A stretch of 64,000 nt of DNA from Candidatus Scalindua sp. SCAELEC01 (GCA_004282745.1 SHMT01000005.1:92973-156972); one strand, 5' to 3'; numbered from the stretch's first letter, positions 17,177-27,022 are shown. Numbers and translations: made by a program. The notes: generated by a model not told the origin, from the sequence alone.

Positions 17177-18154
17177 ATGATTGATAAAAATTTAAGAAAT
17201 ATAAATTATATGAGAATTTCTGTTACCGACTTGTGCAATTTAAGATGTACCTATTGTATGCCTGTGCAGGGAGCAAATCTACTCAGGAAAGATGAAATTC
17301 TTAGTTTTGAAGAAATACTTAAAGTGGTGAAGCATGGTGTTGGTCTTGGCATTAATAAGATTCGGCTTACGGGTGGTGAACCCTTGGTAAGAAAGGGTAT
17401 TGAGACCTTAACCAAACGGATAGCAGAACTTGACGGGGTTAATGACATTGCGATGACGACAAACGGAACTTTTTTGAAGAAATTTGCCAGGACGTTAAAA
17501 GAGAACGGTTTGTCCAGGTTTAATGTAAGTTTAGATACATTACGGCCGGATAGATTTGACGAGATAACTCGGGGTGGTAGTTTACGTCATGTCCTCGATG
17601 GGATAGAAGAAGTATTAGATGCGGGTTTTCAGGGGACGAAGATCAATGTGGTCGTGATCCGTGGAAAGAATGATGATGAAATTCACGATTTTGTTCGTTA
17701 CATATTTGAGAGAAGAATTGAGTTACGGTTTATTGAACTTATGGCTTCCGGCTGGAAGAACATGGTTGATGAAGAGAGGTTTGTACCAGCCTCTGAGATT
17801 AAACAACAAGTTGAGAAAATTGGTGAACTTACTCCCGTGAAACAGCGAATAGGTGGAGGACCAGCAACCATATACAAAATTAAGGGGGCCTTAGGCTCTT
17901 TGGGCTTTATATCTGCGGTCTCTCAACCTTTTTGTGATAAGTGTAATCGGGTGAGGCTTACATCCGATGGAATGTTGCGGTCATGCTTGTTGAGTGGCGG
18001 GGAGGTTAACGTTAAAGAAATCCTACGTTCCGATATTCTTGATAGAACCGATTTAGCAGAACAGTTGACTAATGCATTTGTACAAGTGACAATGATGAAG
18101 CCCGTTATTCATTCTGGCAGAAATAGTGCTGTGATGCATCAAATTGGAGGGTGA
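17177..18154 (+). CDS. moaA: GTP 3',8-cyclase MoaA, molybdenum cofactor biosynthesis
   Basis: A 325-residue radical SAM enzyme that turns GTP into 3',8-cyclo-dihydro-GTP, the first step of molybdopterin synthesis. The N-terminal SAM cluster site is CNLRCTYC at 20-27 after the family motif RISVTDL. KIRLTGGEPLVRKG is the SAM-binding strand. The C-terminal substrate cluster has CDKCNRVRLTSDGMLRSC around 253-270, and the protein ends in the required di-glycine (QIGG). All key residues are intact. ATG 17177 has GGAGT upstream. moaC follows after 87 bp. This pathway supplies the pyranopterin for NxrA. Confidence 0.95.
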   Translation: MIDKNLRNINYMRISVTDLCNLRCTYCMPVQGANLLRKDEILSFEEILKVVKHGVGLGINKIRLTGGEPLVRKGIETLTKRIAELDGVNDIAMTTNGTFLKKFARTLKENGLSRFNVSLDTLRPDRFDEITRGGSLRHVLDGIEEVLDAGFQGTKINVVVIRGKNDDEIHDFVRYIFERRIELRFIELMASGWKNMVDEERFVPASEIKQQVEKIGELTPVKQRIGGGPATIYKIKGALGSLGFISAVSQPFCDKCNRVRLTSDGMLRSCLLSGGEVNVKEILRSDILDRTDLAEQLTNAFVQVTMMKPVIHSGRNSAVMHQIGG

Positions 18155-18241
18155 TATTTAAATGGAAGGATGATTTATTTTTGATGAGTATTTTCTGCCA
18201 AAATTATTTCTTAATACTTGGTTGCTATTGTAAAACAATTC

Positions 18242-18721
18242 ATGGATAAGATAAAATTAACACATATAGATGAAAGCGGCGCTTCAAGGATGGTGGACGT
18301 TGGTGAGAAAGGAATCACGGAACGGATTGCGACTGCGCACGCCACGATTACGATGAATCGTCAAACATTTTCTCTCATTATGGACAAGAAAATAGCGAAA
18401 GGAGATGTTCTCGAAGTAGCACGCGTGGCTGGTATAATGGCGGCAAAGAGAACATCGGATCTTGTTCCGATGTGTCACCCCCTTAATATAAGTTCTGTTA
18501 AGATTGATTTTAAAAATAATAAACTCAATTCTATTGAAATACTATCAGAGGTCAAGGTATCCGGTAAAACTGGTGTTGAGATGGAAGCGCTCACGGCTGT
18601 TACAATTTGTGCTTTGACCATTTATGATATGTGTAAATCTGCCGATCGATCGATGACCATAAGTGAAGTATATTTGGAGAAAAAATCGGGAGGAAAAAGT
18701 GGTTTATATAGAAGAGAGTGA
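18242..18721 (+). CDS. moaC: Cyclic pyranopterin monophosphate synthase MoaC
   Basis: A 159-residue enzyme that converts the MoaA product into cyclic pyranopterin monophosphate. The family blocks are present: LTHIDESGASRMVDV at the N-terminus, KGDVLEVARVAGIMAAKRT, LVPMCHPL (with the His of the active site), TGVEMEALTAVTICALTIYDMCK and the closing KSGGKSG. ATG 18242 is chosen because the family starts just before LTHID; a TTG at 18218 would add eight atypical residues. Neither start has a strong ribosome-binding site. The gene ends the cofactor block; a long stretch without genes follows. Confidence 0.94.
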   Translation: MDKIKLTHIDESGASRMVDVGEKGITERIATAHATITMNRQTFSLIMDKKIAKGDVLEVARVAGIMAAKRTSDLVPMCHPLNISSVKIDFKNNKLNSIEILSEVKVSGKTGVEMEALTAVTICALTIYDMCKSADRSMTISEVYLEKKSGGKSGLYRRE

Positions 18722-19531
18722 ATTAGTTGCAAAAATATTTGCTCTAAAGGCTGTGTTAGCTGTAAATTATTTATTATAATGGCTTTATAATATTTTTCAC
18801 TCGGTACTGACTCTCTCCCAATTCTTTTGTGAAGAGACATTCTCACATGTTGAAAAATTAAACACTTGGCAAATTCAAAAAATCTGATACACTATTTACA
18901 CTTTACTACAATATGACTGCTATATATTGTTTTAAGGCCTTTCAGCAAACCCCTACTTAGGTTCCGTGATATATAGTACGATACACTAGGAAATAAGATT
19001 AAGATCTATTTTTATCTTATGGCTCTGGGCAAGCATTCGTTAAATATACATGCGAGCTATCAAGGACTAGCACTCTTTTTGGTATGCTAATTTAATCACT
19101 CTATTGACGGAAGAAATATAGTTCGTAACCATTTTAATAGCATACTCAGATTCGAAATAAGAAAAACGCTTTGTTATTTTGTAGATTTTTGTCTACGTTT
19201 GTTCATTAAAACCAAAAGAGTGTTCCCTACTGCTAAGAGTATCATTTATAGTTATAAATATTTAGTTGAAAAATTGCGGCTTTGGTGAAAAATTTGCACT
19301 GATTTCCGTTCGTGAATTTAATAGAGGCACTCAGAATATATAAAAAAGGCTATAATTTTCGATTAACATTTCGATAATAATTTTAACATGAAGGTGTCAG
19401 GAAGGTATTTTTGATGAAAACGAGAGGGCGGAGCTGTGTCTGAATGTCAGATTAAACTTGGAACATAGTTTAATGTATGTGGCGTTATGTTTTTTGATTT
19501 CCTATTAAGACGAGTTTCTGCTTTATAAAGG
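18722..19531 (+). other. 810-bp non-coding stretch between cofactor and glycan genes
   Basis: The stretch is A+T-rich, without an open frame that shows a start signal or a recognisable domain, and without a clear tRNA or terminator shape. It sits immediately before the 44-kb glycan locus, so the main promoter of that locus or a regulatory leader RNA could lie here. I see no match to the known JUMPstart element. Confidence 0.5.
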
Positions 19532-21619
19532 ATGAATATAATTAACAATCAACTAATCGAGGCGTTTAAAGATTTTTTCATTAAGAATAGACGGGTTGTA
19601 GTGACGACCATTCATATCCTGCAGGTCGTGCTGGCAAATTATCTGGCCTTTCTCCTGAGGTTTGAGATAGCACTTTCCTCTTCGTATGTTAACCAGTTGG
19701 TCCATTCACTCCCGATCCTTCTGGTTATCCGCTTTGTACTCTACCTCCAGGCGGGTATGTACAAAGATCTCTGGCGCTATTCAAGCATCAGCGATATGAT
19801 CAGCATTATCCGGACCGTTTCAATCGGCAGTGTCATATTCTTTATCATAAACAGATATTTTGTGGGGAATGTACTTTACCCTCCTTCGGTGTACGTGCTT
19901 GAATGGATACTGCTCCTTTTTATCTCTTGCGGGACCAGGCTTTTCATCAGGGTCTGTTTCAAAAAGTATCGGAACTTTCGATCGTCAACCAAAAAGATTT
20001 TGATTATCGGTACGATCGCAGGAGAAGCAATTGTCCGTGAGATGAAGAACAATCCGAAATCATCGTATATTCCGATTGGATTTATGGATGAAGACCCCTA
20101 TAAAAAAGGGCTTGAGATACACGGTGTCCCCATCTTTGGTCAAATAGATACCTTGGCGAGCGTGATAAAGAAGCAGAAGCCGGATGAGATATTGATTTCA
20201 ATGGTTTCAACGGACAGTAAAACGATCAAGAGTATCTATGACCAATGTAAGCCCTTTAACATTCCGATTAAGAAACTTCCCGGGATAAATGACTTCCTGG
20301 TTGGCAATATTTCTGTCGAAGCGAGACTGGGACAGCGTTTAATTGACGCTAATTTGGTATCACAAACCCAGATCCAGGAGGCCCTGACCCTACAGAAGAA
20401 GGAGGGGGGGATGCTGGGTTCGATATTGGTCAAGAGCGGGTATATTAAAGAGGATGAGCTGTTTTCTTACCTTACCGAGCAGAGCGGTATCTCCCGTATG
20501 AAGCCGATATCGCTTGAAGACCTTATCCAGAGAGAGCAGGTGAGGTATGACATACAATCCGTACGGGAATTTATCGAGGGGAAAACGGTGATGGTGACGG
20601 GGGCGGGGGGGTCGATAGGGTCAGAGCTGTGTCGTCAGTTGATTAAGTACAACCCAGCCCATTTGCTGCTCTATGAAAGATATGAGAACAGCCTGTTCCA
20701 TATAGACCATGAATTAACCCGTTTTGCAGAGAATAGGGAAAAGAAGAACTTTACGCCAGTGATAGGAGACATGCTGGATAAGAGGAATTTGGAATATGTC
20801 TTCTCTACCCACCGGCCACAGATAGTGTTTCATGCGGCGGCACACAAGCATGTCCCCCTGTTAGAGCAGAATCCGTTGGAGGCGGTAAAGAACAATGTCT
20901 TTGGCACAAAAAATGTGATTGAAGCGGCGGTGAAGTACAATGCGGAGAGTTTTGTTCTGATCTCATCGGATAAGGCGGTAAATCCGACAAGTACCATGGG
21001 TGCGACGAAACGTATAGCGGAGTTTTTAACGATAGCGATGAATGCCTTTTCAACCACAAAATTTTCAACCGTACGGTTTGGAAATGTGCTGGGGAGTAAT
21101 GGGAGCGTTATCAAGATCTTCGAGGAGCAGCTACAGCGGGGAGGTCCCTTAACGGTTACGCATCCGGAGATAAAGAGGTTTTTTATGTTGATACCGGAGG
21201 CGATACAGCTCGTCCTGATGGCGGCGGCGCTGAAGAAGGGAGGAGAGATCCTTGTGCTTGATATGGGAGAGCAGATAAAGATTGTAGAGCTGGCAGAGAA
21301 TCTGATAAGGCTTTCGGGGTTTATTCCTCACAAGGAGATTAATGTGGAGTTTACGGGGCTTCGTCCTGGAGAGAAGTTGTATGAGGAGCTGTTTGACAAA
21401 TCGGAACAGGTGATTAGCACGCTTCATGAGAAGTTTTGGCTGACGATCCCTGACACTCCCTCGTTAAGAGAGTTTAACAACCACATAGCGGAACTTGAGC
21501 GCATTGTTCGTGACAATGCAATAGACGAAGTGGTCTCAGCAATTAAGGATATCGTGCCAAGTTTTAAGTGTGATAGCGACGGTGTAAATGATCAGTCACC
21601 ATCACAAAATACTAGATAA
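19532..21619 (+). CDS. CapD/WbpM-like membrane NDP-sugar 4,6-dehydratase with inserted MshEN-like domain
   Basis: A 695-residue inner-membrane enzyme. There are four N-terminal hydrophobic segments (about 21-43, 58-73, 95-115, 119-135). A CoA-binding-like Rossmann unit (KKILIIGTIAGE at 154-165) runs to IPIKKLPGINDFLVGNISV near 262. Then, in place of the short linker usual in WbpM/FlaA1/PglF relatives, comes an extra module at 265-317 with MshEN-type repeats. The normal dehydratase resumes with SLEDLIQREQVRYD, GAGGSIGSEL at 357-366, SSDKAVNPTSTMGATKR (Met where short-chain dehydrogenases have Tyr, as in WbpM relatives) and GLRPGEKLYEELF. The family converts UDP-GlcNAc to the 4-keto-6-deoxy sugar. 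The 3' half is visibly more G+C-rich than its neighbours. ATG 19532 has only a weak AAAGG upstream. Confidence 0.9.
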   Translation: MNIINNQLIEAFKDFFIKNRRVVVTTIHILQVVLANYLAFLLRFEIALSSSYVNQLVHSLPILLVIRFVLYLQAGMYKDLWRYSSISDMISIIRTVSIGSVIFFIINRYFVGNVLYPPSVYVLEWILLLFISCGTRLFIRVCFKKYRNFRSSTKKILIIGTIAGEAIVREMKNNPKSSYIPIGFMDEDPYKKGLEIHGVPIFGQIDTLASVIKKQKPDEILISMVSTDSKTIKSIYDQCKPFNIPIKKLPGINDFLVGNISVEARLGQRLIDANLVSQTQIQEALTLQKKEGGMLGSILVKSGYIKEDELFSYLTEQSGISRMKPISLEDLIQREQVRYDIQSVREFIEGKTVMVTGAGGSIGSELCRQLIKYNPAHLLLYERYENSLFHIDHELTRFAENREKKNFTPVIGDMLDKRNLEYVFSTHRPQIVFHAAAHKHVPLLEQNPLEAVKNNVFGTKNVIEAAVKYNAESFVLISSDKAVNPTSTMGATKRIAEFLTIAMNAFSTTKFSTVRFGNVLGSNGSVIKIFEEQLQRGGPLTVTHPEIKRFFMLIPEAIQLVLMAAALKKGGEILVLDMGEQIKIVELAENLIRLSGFIPHKEINVEFTGLRPGEKLYEELFDKSEQVISTLHEKFWLTIPDTPSLREFNNHIAELERIVRDNAIDEVVSAIKDIVPSFKCDSDGVNDQSPSQNTR
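20324..20482 (+). other. Inserted MshEN-like module (residues 265-317 of the dehydratase)
   Basis: Two 24-residue units separated by five residues (KKEGG). Unit 1 starts RLGQRLIDANLV and ends EALTLQ; unit 2 starts MLGSILVKSGYI and ends SYLTEQ. This 24-5-24 layout with (R)LGxx(L/I)(V/I)xx(G)x(I/V)...L...L..Q is the c-di-GMP-binding MshEN pattern known from the ATPase MshE. Departures are Asn for Gly in unit 1 and Met for Arg at the start of unit 2. Confidence 0.8.
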
Positions 21620-21770
21620 TCTTGTAACGGAGGCCGAGGTTCAGTTTTTGTGTTGAAATTGATCATTAAGGGAGGCGAATTGTATTGTCCGGTATAAAAA
21701 GTATGTTTAATTGTAATAGTAAATTTGTTTAGATAAGCATCATAGTAAATAAAGGATTGGAGATGATTTT

Positions 21771-22547
21771 ATGAAGGCCGTAATCTTAGCAGGAGGCTAT
21801 GGAACACGACTGTCGGAAGAGACGGCAGTTCGCCCAAAACCAATGGTAGAAATTGGAGGAAAACCCATTCTGTGGCATATCATGAAAACGTATTCATCAT
21901 ATGGTATCGATGATTTCATTATTTGCCTGGGTTACAAAGGATACTACATTAAAGAATACTTTTCTACTTATTCCTTACATATGACAGATGTAACTTTTGA
22001 TATGAAAAACAATAAAACGGAAATCCATCAAAACGGTACTGAAGAATGGAGAGTTACACTAATCGATACTGGTGAAAAGACAATGACCGGCGGACGACTT
22101 AAAAGGGTCAGAGATTATATTGGAGATGAATCGTTTTGCTTTACTTATGGTGACGGGGTATGTGATGTAAATATAATGGAATTAATACGTTTCCATAAAG
22201 AACAAAAAACCTTAGCTACCGTAACAGCGGTCCAACCACCTGAACGGTTTGGAGTATTGAGCATAAATGATAACCTAAACAAAATCGTAAGCTTTAAAGA
22301 AAAACCGCAAGGGGAAGGCACTTGGGTTAATGGTGGGTTTTTTGTGTTAGAGCCAGAAGTAATTGATTATATTGCAGATGATATGACAGTTTGGGAACAT
22401 GAACCGTTACAAGAGTTGGCTCAGGAAGGGATGTTATCTGCTTTTAAACACAATGGTTTTTGGCAACCTATGGATACGTTACGTGATAAAGTCTGTTTGG
22501 GAGAACTATGGGATGCGGGCAAGGCTCCTTGGAAGGTTTGGCAATGA
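21771..22547 (+). CDS. rfbF: Glucose-1-phosphate cytidylyltransferase
   Basis: A 258-residue nucleotidyltransferase that makes CDP-glucose from CTP and glucose 1-phosphate. The N-terminal signature is [17 protein letters not shown] followed by [18 protein letters not shown], the RfbF form of the sugar-nucleotidyltransferase motif. [13 protein letters not shown] carries the metal-binding Asp, and [16 protein letters not shown] is the substrate region. The length is as usual. Its stop overlaps the rfbG start (ATGA), so the two enzymes of the CDP-sugar route are translationally coupled. There is a 151-bp gap upstream without a terminator. Confidence 0.95.
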   Translation: MKAVILAGGYGTRLSEETAVRPKPMVEIGGKPILWHIMKTYSSYGIDDFIICLGYKGYYIKEYFSTYSLHMTDVTFDMKNNKTEIHQNGTEEWRVTLIDTGEKTMTGGRLKRVRDYIGDESFCFTYGDGVCDVNIMELIRFHKEQKTLATVTAVQPPERFGVLSINDNLNKIVSFKEKPQGEGTWVNGGFFVLEPEVIDYIADDMTVWEHEPLQELAQEGMLSAFKHNGFWQPMDTLRDKVCLGELWDAGKAPWKVWQ

Positions 22548-23632
22548 ACAAGGAGTTTTGGAAAAATAAAAAAGTACTGATTACAGGCCAAACAGGATTT
22601 AAGGGAAGTTGGTTATCTTTATGGTTGCAAAGTGCCGGAACAACCGTTGTGGGTTATTCATCTCCTCCACCAACAAAGCCGAGTTTGTATGAAGTTGCTA
22701 ATGTAGAAGACGGATTGTGTTCGGTTAATGGAGATGTTCGCGACCTAGAGCACCTTAAAGCGACAATCGATAAACATCAACCTGAGATAATAATTCATAT
22801 GGCGGCACAATCTTTGGTTCGCCATTCTTATTCTGATCCGGTAGAAACATATACTACTAATGTTGTAGGTACCGTTAACGTTTTGGAAGCGGTTCGTCAA
22901 ATTAATGGCCCACGTATTGTGCTCATAATTACCAGTGATAAATGCTATCAAAATAATGAGTGGTTGTGGGGGTACAGAGAAAATGATCCTATGGGTGGGG
23001 ATGACCCTTACTCAAGTAGTAAAGGGTGTGCAGAATTAATAACCTCAGCCTATAGAAACTCTTTTTTCCCAATAAATAAATACCCTGATCATAGGGTGGC
23101 TGTAGCAAGTGTAAGGGCTGGTAATGTAATTGGGGGCGGTGATTGGTCACATGACAGGCTTATCCCGGATATTGTAAAAGCAATAATAAATCGTCATCCA
23201 ATAAAAATTCGAAATCCACATTCGGTCCGACCATGGCAGTATGTGCTTGAACCTCTTTCTGGTTACCTACGCTTAATAGAATATTTATCGGAGAATGGCC
23301 CTAAGTATATTGGTGGCTGGAACTTTGGTCCTAATGAAGATGATACAAAACCCGTCTCTTGGATTGTTGAGAAGATAACAAAACTATGGGGCGGTAGTAT
23401 TCACTGGGAGTTGGATAATAATGGCAAACACCCGCATGAAGCAGGCTATTTAAAATTGGATTGTTCTAAGGCAAAGACATTGTTAAATTGGATGCCAAGG
23501 TTAAATTTAGAAGAAGCTCTTGAGCGAACAGTTAAATGGTACTATAATCACCATTTGGGAAAAGATATGAGTAATTATACAGAATTGGAATTAACCAGTT
23601 ATGAAGATTGTCAAGATAATCAGGTAAATTAG
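22544..23632 (+). CDS. rfbG: CDP-glucose 4,6-dehydratase
   Basis: A 362-residue extended short-chain dehydrogenase that converts CDP-glucose to CDP-4-keto-6-deoxyglucose. The NAD-binding motif [15 protein letters not shown] is near residues 13-27, then [22 protein letters not shown], the YxxxK equivalent with [12 protein letters not shown], and the RfbG-typical [16 protein letters not shown]. Its start was set at ATG 22544, which overlaps the rfbF stop, rather than the ATG at 22508 inside rfbF. The product feeds the aminotransferase, methyltransferase and epimerase encoded next. Confidence 0.95.
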   Translation: MNKEFWKNKKVLITGQTGFKGSWLSLWLQSAGTTVVGYSSPPPTKPSLYEVANVEDGLCSVNGDVRDLEHLKATIDKHQPEIIIHMAAQSLVRHSYSDPVETYTTNVVGTVNVLEAVRQINGPRIVLIITSDKCYQNNEWLWGYRENDPMGGDDPYSSSKGCAELITSAYRNSFFPINKYPDHRVAVASVRAGNVIGGGDWSHDRLIPDIVKAIINRHPIKIRNPHSVRPWQYVLEPLSGYLRLIEYLSENGPKYIGGWNFGPNEDDTKPVSWIVEKITKLWGGSIHWELDNNGKHPHEAGYLKLDCSKAKTLLNWMPRLNLEEALERTVKWYYNHHLGKDMSNYTELELTSYEDCQDNQVN

Positions 23633-23727
23633 TTTCCCGTTAATATTTTAAAGCTGGGAAGTTAAAGGGCACCTCTATAATTGAATCAGCAAAGATAAAG
23701 AGTTACCGTATAAAAAGGAGATAGTAC

Positions 23728-25035
23728 GTGGAGTTTACAAAGTCTAATTTACTCAACAAGAAATTTAACACAATAATTCCGGGTGGGGCACACACTTATG
23801 CCAAGGGGGACGATCAATATCCTGAATATTCTCTACCATACATCATGAGAGGAGAAGGTTGCCATGTCTGGGATTTAGATGGAAACGAATTTGTTGAGTA
23901 TGGAATGGGACTACGTTCCGTAACCCTGGGGCATGCCCATAAGCCGGTAATCGATGCGGCACAGAAACAAATGCTTAAGGGGAGCAATTTTGTGCGACCA
24001 GCTGCAATCGAGCTTGAGTGTGCCGATGAATTGTTAAGTATGATTGTCGGGGCAGAAATGGTGAAATTCGCAAAAAATGGATCTGATGCGACTAATGGGG
24101 CGATAAGGCTTTCGAGGGCGTATACGGGACGAGACATGGTCGCTATTTGTGCAGATCATCCTTTCTTCTCTATTGACGATTGGTTTATGGGAACAACCCC
24201 AATGTCTGCAGGAATTCCTAACGCAATGAGGGATCTGACTGTCCAATTTCATTATAATGATATAGAAAGCGTTAAAGCGCTCTTTAAGCAGTTTCCTAAT
24301 AAAATTGCCTGTGTTATTCTTGAGCCTGAAAAAGAGCAGGAGCCTGTTGATAAGTTTTTGCATGAGTTACAGAAAATATGTAGGGAAAATGGTACTGTTT
24401 TTGTTCTGGATGAAATGATAACTGGATTTAGGTGGCATAATGGCGGTGCGCAAAGATTTTATGATATAACTCCGGATTTATCAACTTTTGGAAAAGGTAT
24501 GGGTAATGGTTTTTCTGTCTCTGCGTTGGCAGGAAAGAAAGACATAATGCGATTGGGAGGTCTTGAGCACGACAAGGAACGTGTGTTCTTGCTCTCTTTA
24601 ACACAGGGTGCGGAAACTCATTGTCTCGCTGCGGCTATGGAAACAATGAGGATCTATAAACGAGAACCTGTTATCGATTTTCTCTGGCGCCAAGGTGAAC
24701 GACTGAAAAAAGGAATCGATACGTCTATTGATGAGAACAAACTTAATGGGTATGTCCAGATTTTGGGGAAGCCGTGTAATCTTGTTTGCACAACGAGTGA
24801 TTTAGATAAAAAGCCATCCCAGCCATTTAGGACGTTGTTAATGCAAGAAACTATTAAACGTGGTATCCTGGCCCCAAGTTTAGTGGTAAGTTATTCTCAT
24901 ACTGATTCCGACATAGATAGAACAATTGAGGTGTTTCACGAAGCTTTAGGTATTTATCGAAAAGCCCTGGATGATGGTGTTGAGAAATACCTCATCGGAA
25001 GACCTGTAAAGCCGGTATGGAGGAAATTTAACTAA
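23728..25035 (+). CDS. Class III PLP aminotransferase, glutamate-1-semialdehyde aminomutase-like, in sugar cassette
   Basis: A 435-residue fold-type I PLP enzyme. Recognisable parts are the start KFNTIIPGGAHTYAKGDDQYP, the FAKNGSDATNGAIRLSRAYTGR block, LDEMITGFRWHNGG carrying the PLP-binding Asp, and TFGKGMGNGFSVSAL carrying the lysine that forms the Schiff base. The family makes glutamate-1-semialdehyde rearrangements in haem synthesis, but the N-terminal portion and position between rfbG and a sugar methyltransferase suggest transfer or isomerisation of an amino group on a sugar-linked compound. The GTG start at 23728 has AAAAAGGAG at ideal spacing. The specific substrate is unknown. Confidence 0.8.
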   Translation: MEFTKSNLLNKKFNTIIPGGAHTYAKGDDQYPEYSLPYIMRGEGCHVWDLDGNEFVEYGMGLRSVTLGHAHKPVIDAAQKQMLKGSNFVRPAAIELECADELLSMIVGAEMVKFAKNGSDATNGAIRLSRAYTGRDMVAICADHPFFSIDDWFMGTTPMSAGIPNAMRDLTVQFHYNDIESVKALFKQFPNKIACVILEPEKEQEPVDKFLHELQKICRENGTVFVLDEMITGFRWHNGGAQRFYDITPDLSTFGKGMGNGFSVSALAGKKDIMRLGGLEHDKERVFLLSLTQGAETHCLAAAMETMRIYKREPVIDFLWRQGERLKKGIDTSIDENKLNGYVQILGKPCNLVCTTSDLDKKPSQPFRTLLMQETIKRGILAPSLVVSYSHTDSDIDRTIEVFHEALGIYRKALDDGVEKYLIGRPVKPVWRKFN

Positions 25036-25094
25036 AAACCACTTTGTTTGGTCGTTTAAATTAATCAATAACCTCAGCAAATGAATGGGAAATT

Positions 25095-26330
25095 ATGAGT
25101 GCTTATAATAACTGTCGGTTTTGTGGTAACCGTTTAAAGTACACCTTTGTAGATTTAGGAACATCACCACTGGCAAATTCGTATCTAAAGGTAGATCAAC
25201 TCCAACAGATGGAACCCTTTTATTCACTACATGTGTATGTTTGTGAAATCTGTTTTCTTGTTCAATTGCCTGAGTTGCAATCTGCCAAAGAAATTTTTAA
25301 CGATTATGCCTATTTTTCGTCTTATTCAGAATCTTGGCTTAAACATGCAAAGACATATTCCTCATTAATGATTGAACGTTTTGGTTTTGATCATCATAGC
25401 CTAGTTGTTGAGATTGCCAGTAACGATGGTTATCTCCTTCAGTATTTCAAAGAGAATGGTATACCTGTGTTAGGGGTAGAACCTGCAAAGAATGTAGCCA
25501 AAGTAGCTCTTGAAGCTGAGATACCTACTATCACTAAATTTTTTGGAACCAAGACGGCCCAAGAACTTGCAAATGAGGGTAAGCAAGCGGACCTTCTGTT
25601 AGGAAACAATGTTCTTGCCCATGTGCCTGATCTCAATGATTTTGTGGCAGGGTTGAAGTGCCTCCTTAAAACAGGGGGTCTCATTACCATGGAGTTTCCT
25701 CATTTACTGTGTTTAATAGATCAAAACCAATTTGATACTATCTATCATGAACATTTTTCATATTTTTCCTTTATTACGGTGGAGAAAGTCTTTCAAAAGC
25801 ACGGTTTGACCATATTCGATGTTGATGAGTTACCGACACATGGTGGCTCACTTAGAGTATACGCCCGACACAACGAGGATGTTTCAAAGCCCATTGGTGA
25901 GAGGGTTTCGCAACTGAGAAAGAGAGAGGAAAATGCGGGATTTACTAATTTGGATCACTATTTATCCTTTACTGAAAAAGTGAAGGAAACCAAGAGAAAT
26001 ATCCTTGATTTTATGATCACGTCCAAAAGAGAAGGCAAAACAATTGCCGGTTATGGAGCACCAGCTAAAGGGAATACTTCACTGAATTTCTGTGGCATTA
26101 GAACAGACTTCATCGACTATACTGTTGATCGTAGCCCTCATAAACAGGGACATTTTTTACCTGGAACACATATTCCAATATATAGTCCTGATAAAATAAA
26201 AGAGACGAGACCAGATTATTTGGTGATTCTTCCCTGGAATATTAAAGACGAGATAATGGAACAAATGACCCATATACGTGATTGGGAGGGGAAGTTTGTA
26301 GTGATGATACCAGAGGTGAGGGTATTATGA
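25095..26330 (+). CDS. SAM-dependent sugar C-methyltransferase, zinc-binding N-terminus
   Basis: A 411-residue enzyme of the TylCIII/NovU-like type. The N-terminal zinc-binding domain has CRFCG (C7, C10) and CEICF further on. The middle methyltransferase domain has VVEIASNDGYLLQYFKENG (SAM site) and NNVLAHVPDLNDF. The C-terminal domain has IAGYGAPAKGNTSLNFCG, characteristic of this family. Such enzymes add a methyl group to carbon 3 of a 4-keto-6-deoxy NDP-sugar to give branched sugars. With rfbF, rfbG and the epimerase next to it, a CDP-linked branched deoxysugar is a reasonable prediction. Confidence 0.88.
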   Translation: MSAYNNCRFCGNRLKYTFVDLGTSPLANSYLKVDQLQQMEPFYSLHVYVCEICFLVQLPELQSAKEIFNDYAYFSSYSESWLKHAKTYSSLMIERFGFDHHSLVVEIASNDGYLLQYFKENGIPVLGVEPAKNVAKVALEAEIPTITKFFGTKTAQELANEGKQADLLLGNNVLAHVPDLNDFVAGLKCLLKTGGLITMEFPHLLCLIDQNQFDTIYHEHFSYFSFITVEKVFQKHGLTIFDVDELPTHGGSLRVYARHNEDVSKPIGERVSQLRKREENAGFTNLDHYLSFTEKVKETKRNILDFMITSKREGKTIAGYGAPAKGNTSLNFCGIRTDFIDYTVDRSPHKQGHFLPGTHIPIYSPDKIKETRPDYLVILPWNIKDEIMEQMTHIRDWEGKFVVMIPEVRVL

Positions 26331-26491
26331 GCGGTGAGTAGAGTGACGATTGTAGTTAATGCCCACAGGAGTTTTATCTCATGGGAAACATAAAAAATAT
26401 TTGGAATTGAGAAAATATCTGAGAATTCAAATAAGATGGAAATCGGCGGTTAAATATTTTCCGCTCCCGGATCGTAGCGTACCGTGTAAGA

Positions 26492-27022
26492 ATGATCTTT
26501 ACCGAAACAAAACTAAAAGGTGCATTTGTCATTGAACCAGAGAAGGTGGAAGACAAGCGTGGTTTTTTTGCCAGGACTTGGTGTAAGCGCGAGTTTGAGG
26601 CGCACTGTTTAAATCCAAATTTGGTTCAGTGTAATATTTCATTCAACAAAAAGAGAGGTATTTTACGTGGAATGCATTATCAGGAAGCACCTCATGAAGA
26701 GGTGAGGTTGGTCCGCTGCACAATGGGTGCAGTTTGTGATGTGATTGTTGATTTGCGCCCTGGTTCTCAGACTTTTAAACAGTGGATTTCTGTAGAGCTG
26801 ACGGCTAAAGGGAGAAAAATGCTTTATGTTCCGGAGGGATTTGCCCATGGTTTTCTTACTTTGGAAAACGATACCGAGGTTTTTTATCAAATGTCTGAGT
26901 TTTATGCACCTCAAAGTGCCCGCGGTGTCCGATGGAACGATCCCGCATTTGACATCAAGTGGCCAGCAGATGTTGTCGTGATTTCAGAAAAGGATGAGCG
27001 GTATCCAGATTACACTATGTAG
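26492..27022 (+). CDS. rfbC: dTDP-4-dehydrorhamnose 3,5-epimerase-family sugar epimerase
   Basis: A 176-residue cupin-fold epimerase of normal RmlC length. The family pattern is present: GAFVIEPEKVEDKRGFFAR, QCNISFNKKRGILRGMHYQ carrying the catalytic His, VRCTMGAVCDVIVDLR, and YVPEGFAHGFLTL. It epimerises C3 and/or C5 of a 4-keto-6-deoxy sugar nucleotide. As no rmlA, rmlB or rmlD set is present here, the substrate is likely the CDP-4-keto sugar (possibly methylated) from the neighbouring genes, not dTDP-rhamnose precursor. The rfbC symbol marks family only. The 161-bp upstream gap shows no terminator. Confidence 0.88.
   Translation: MIFTETKLKGAFVIEPEKVEDKRGFFARTWCKREFEAHCLNPNLVQCNISFNKKRGILRGMHYQEAPHEEVRLVRCTMGAVCDVIVDLRPGSQTFKQWISVELTAKGRKMLYVPEGFAHGFLTLENDTEVFYQMSEFYAPQSARGVRWNDPAFDIKWPADVVVISEKDERYPDYTM

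Noticed and set aside
26492..27022. Reading the epimerase as part of a dTDP-rhamnose pathway
   Set aside because: rmlB and rmlD are absent and the neighbours are CDP-glucose enzymes, so a CDP-sugar substrate is more likely.
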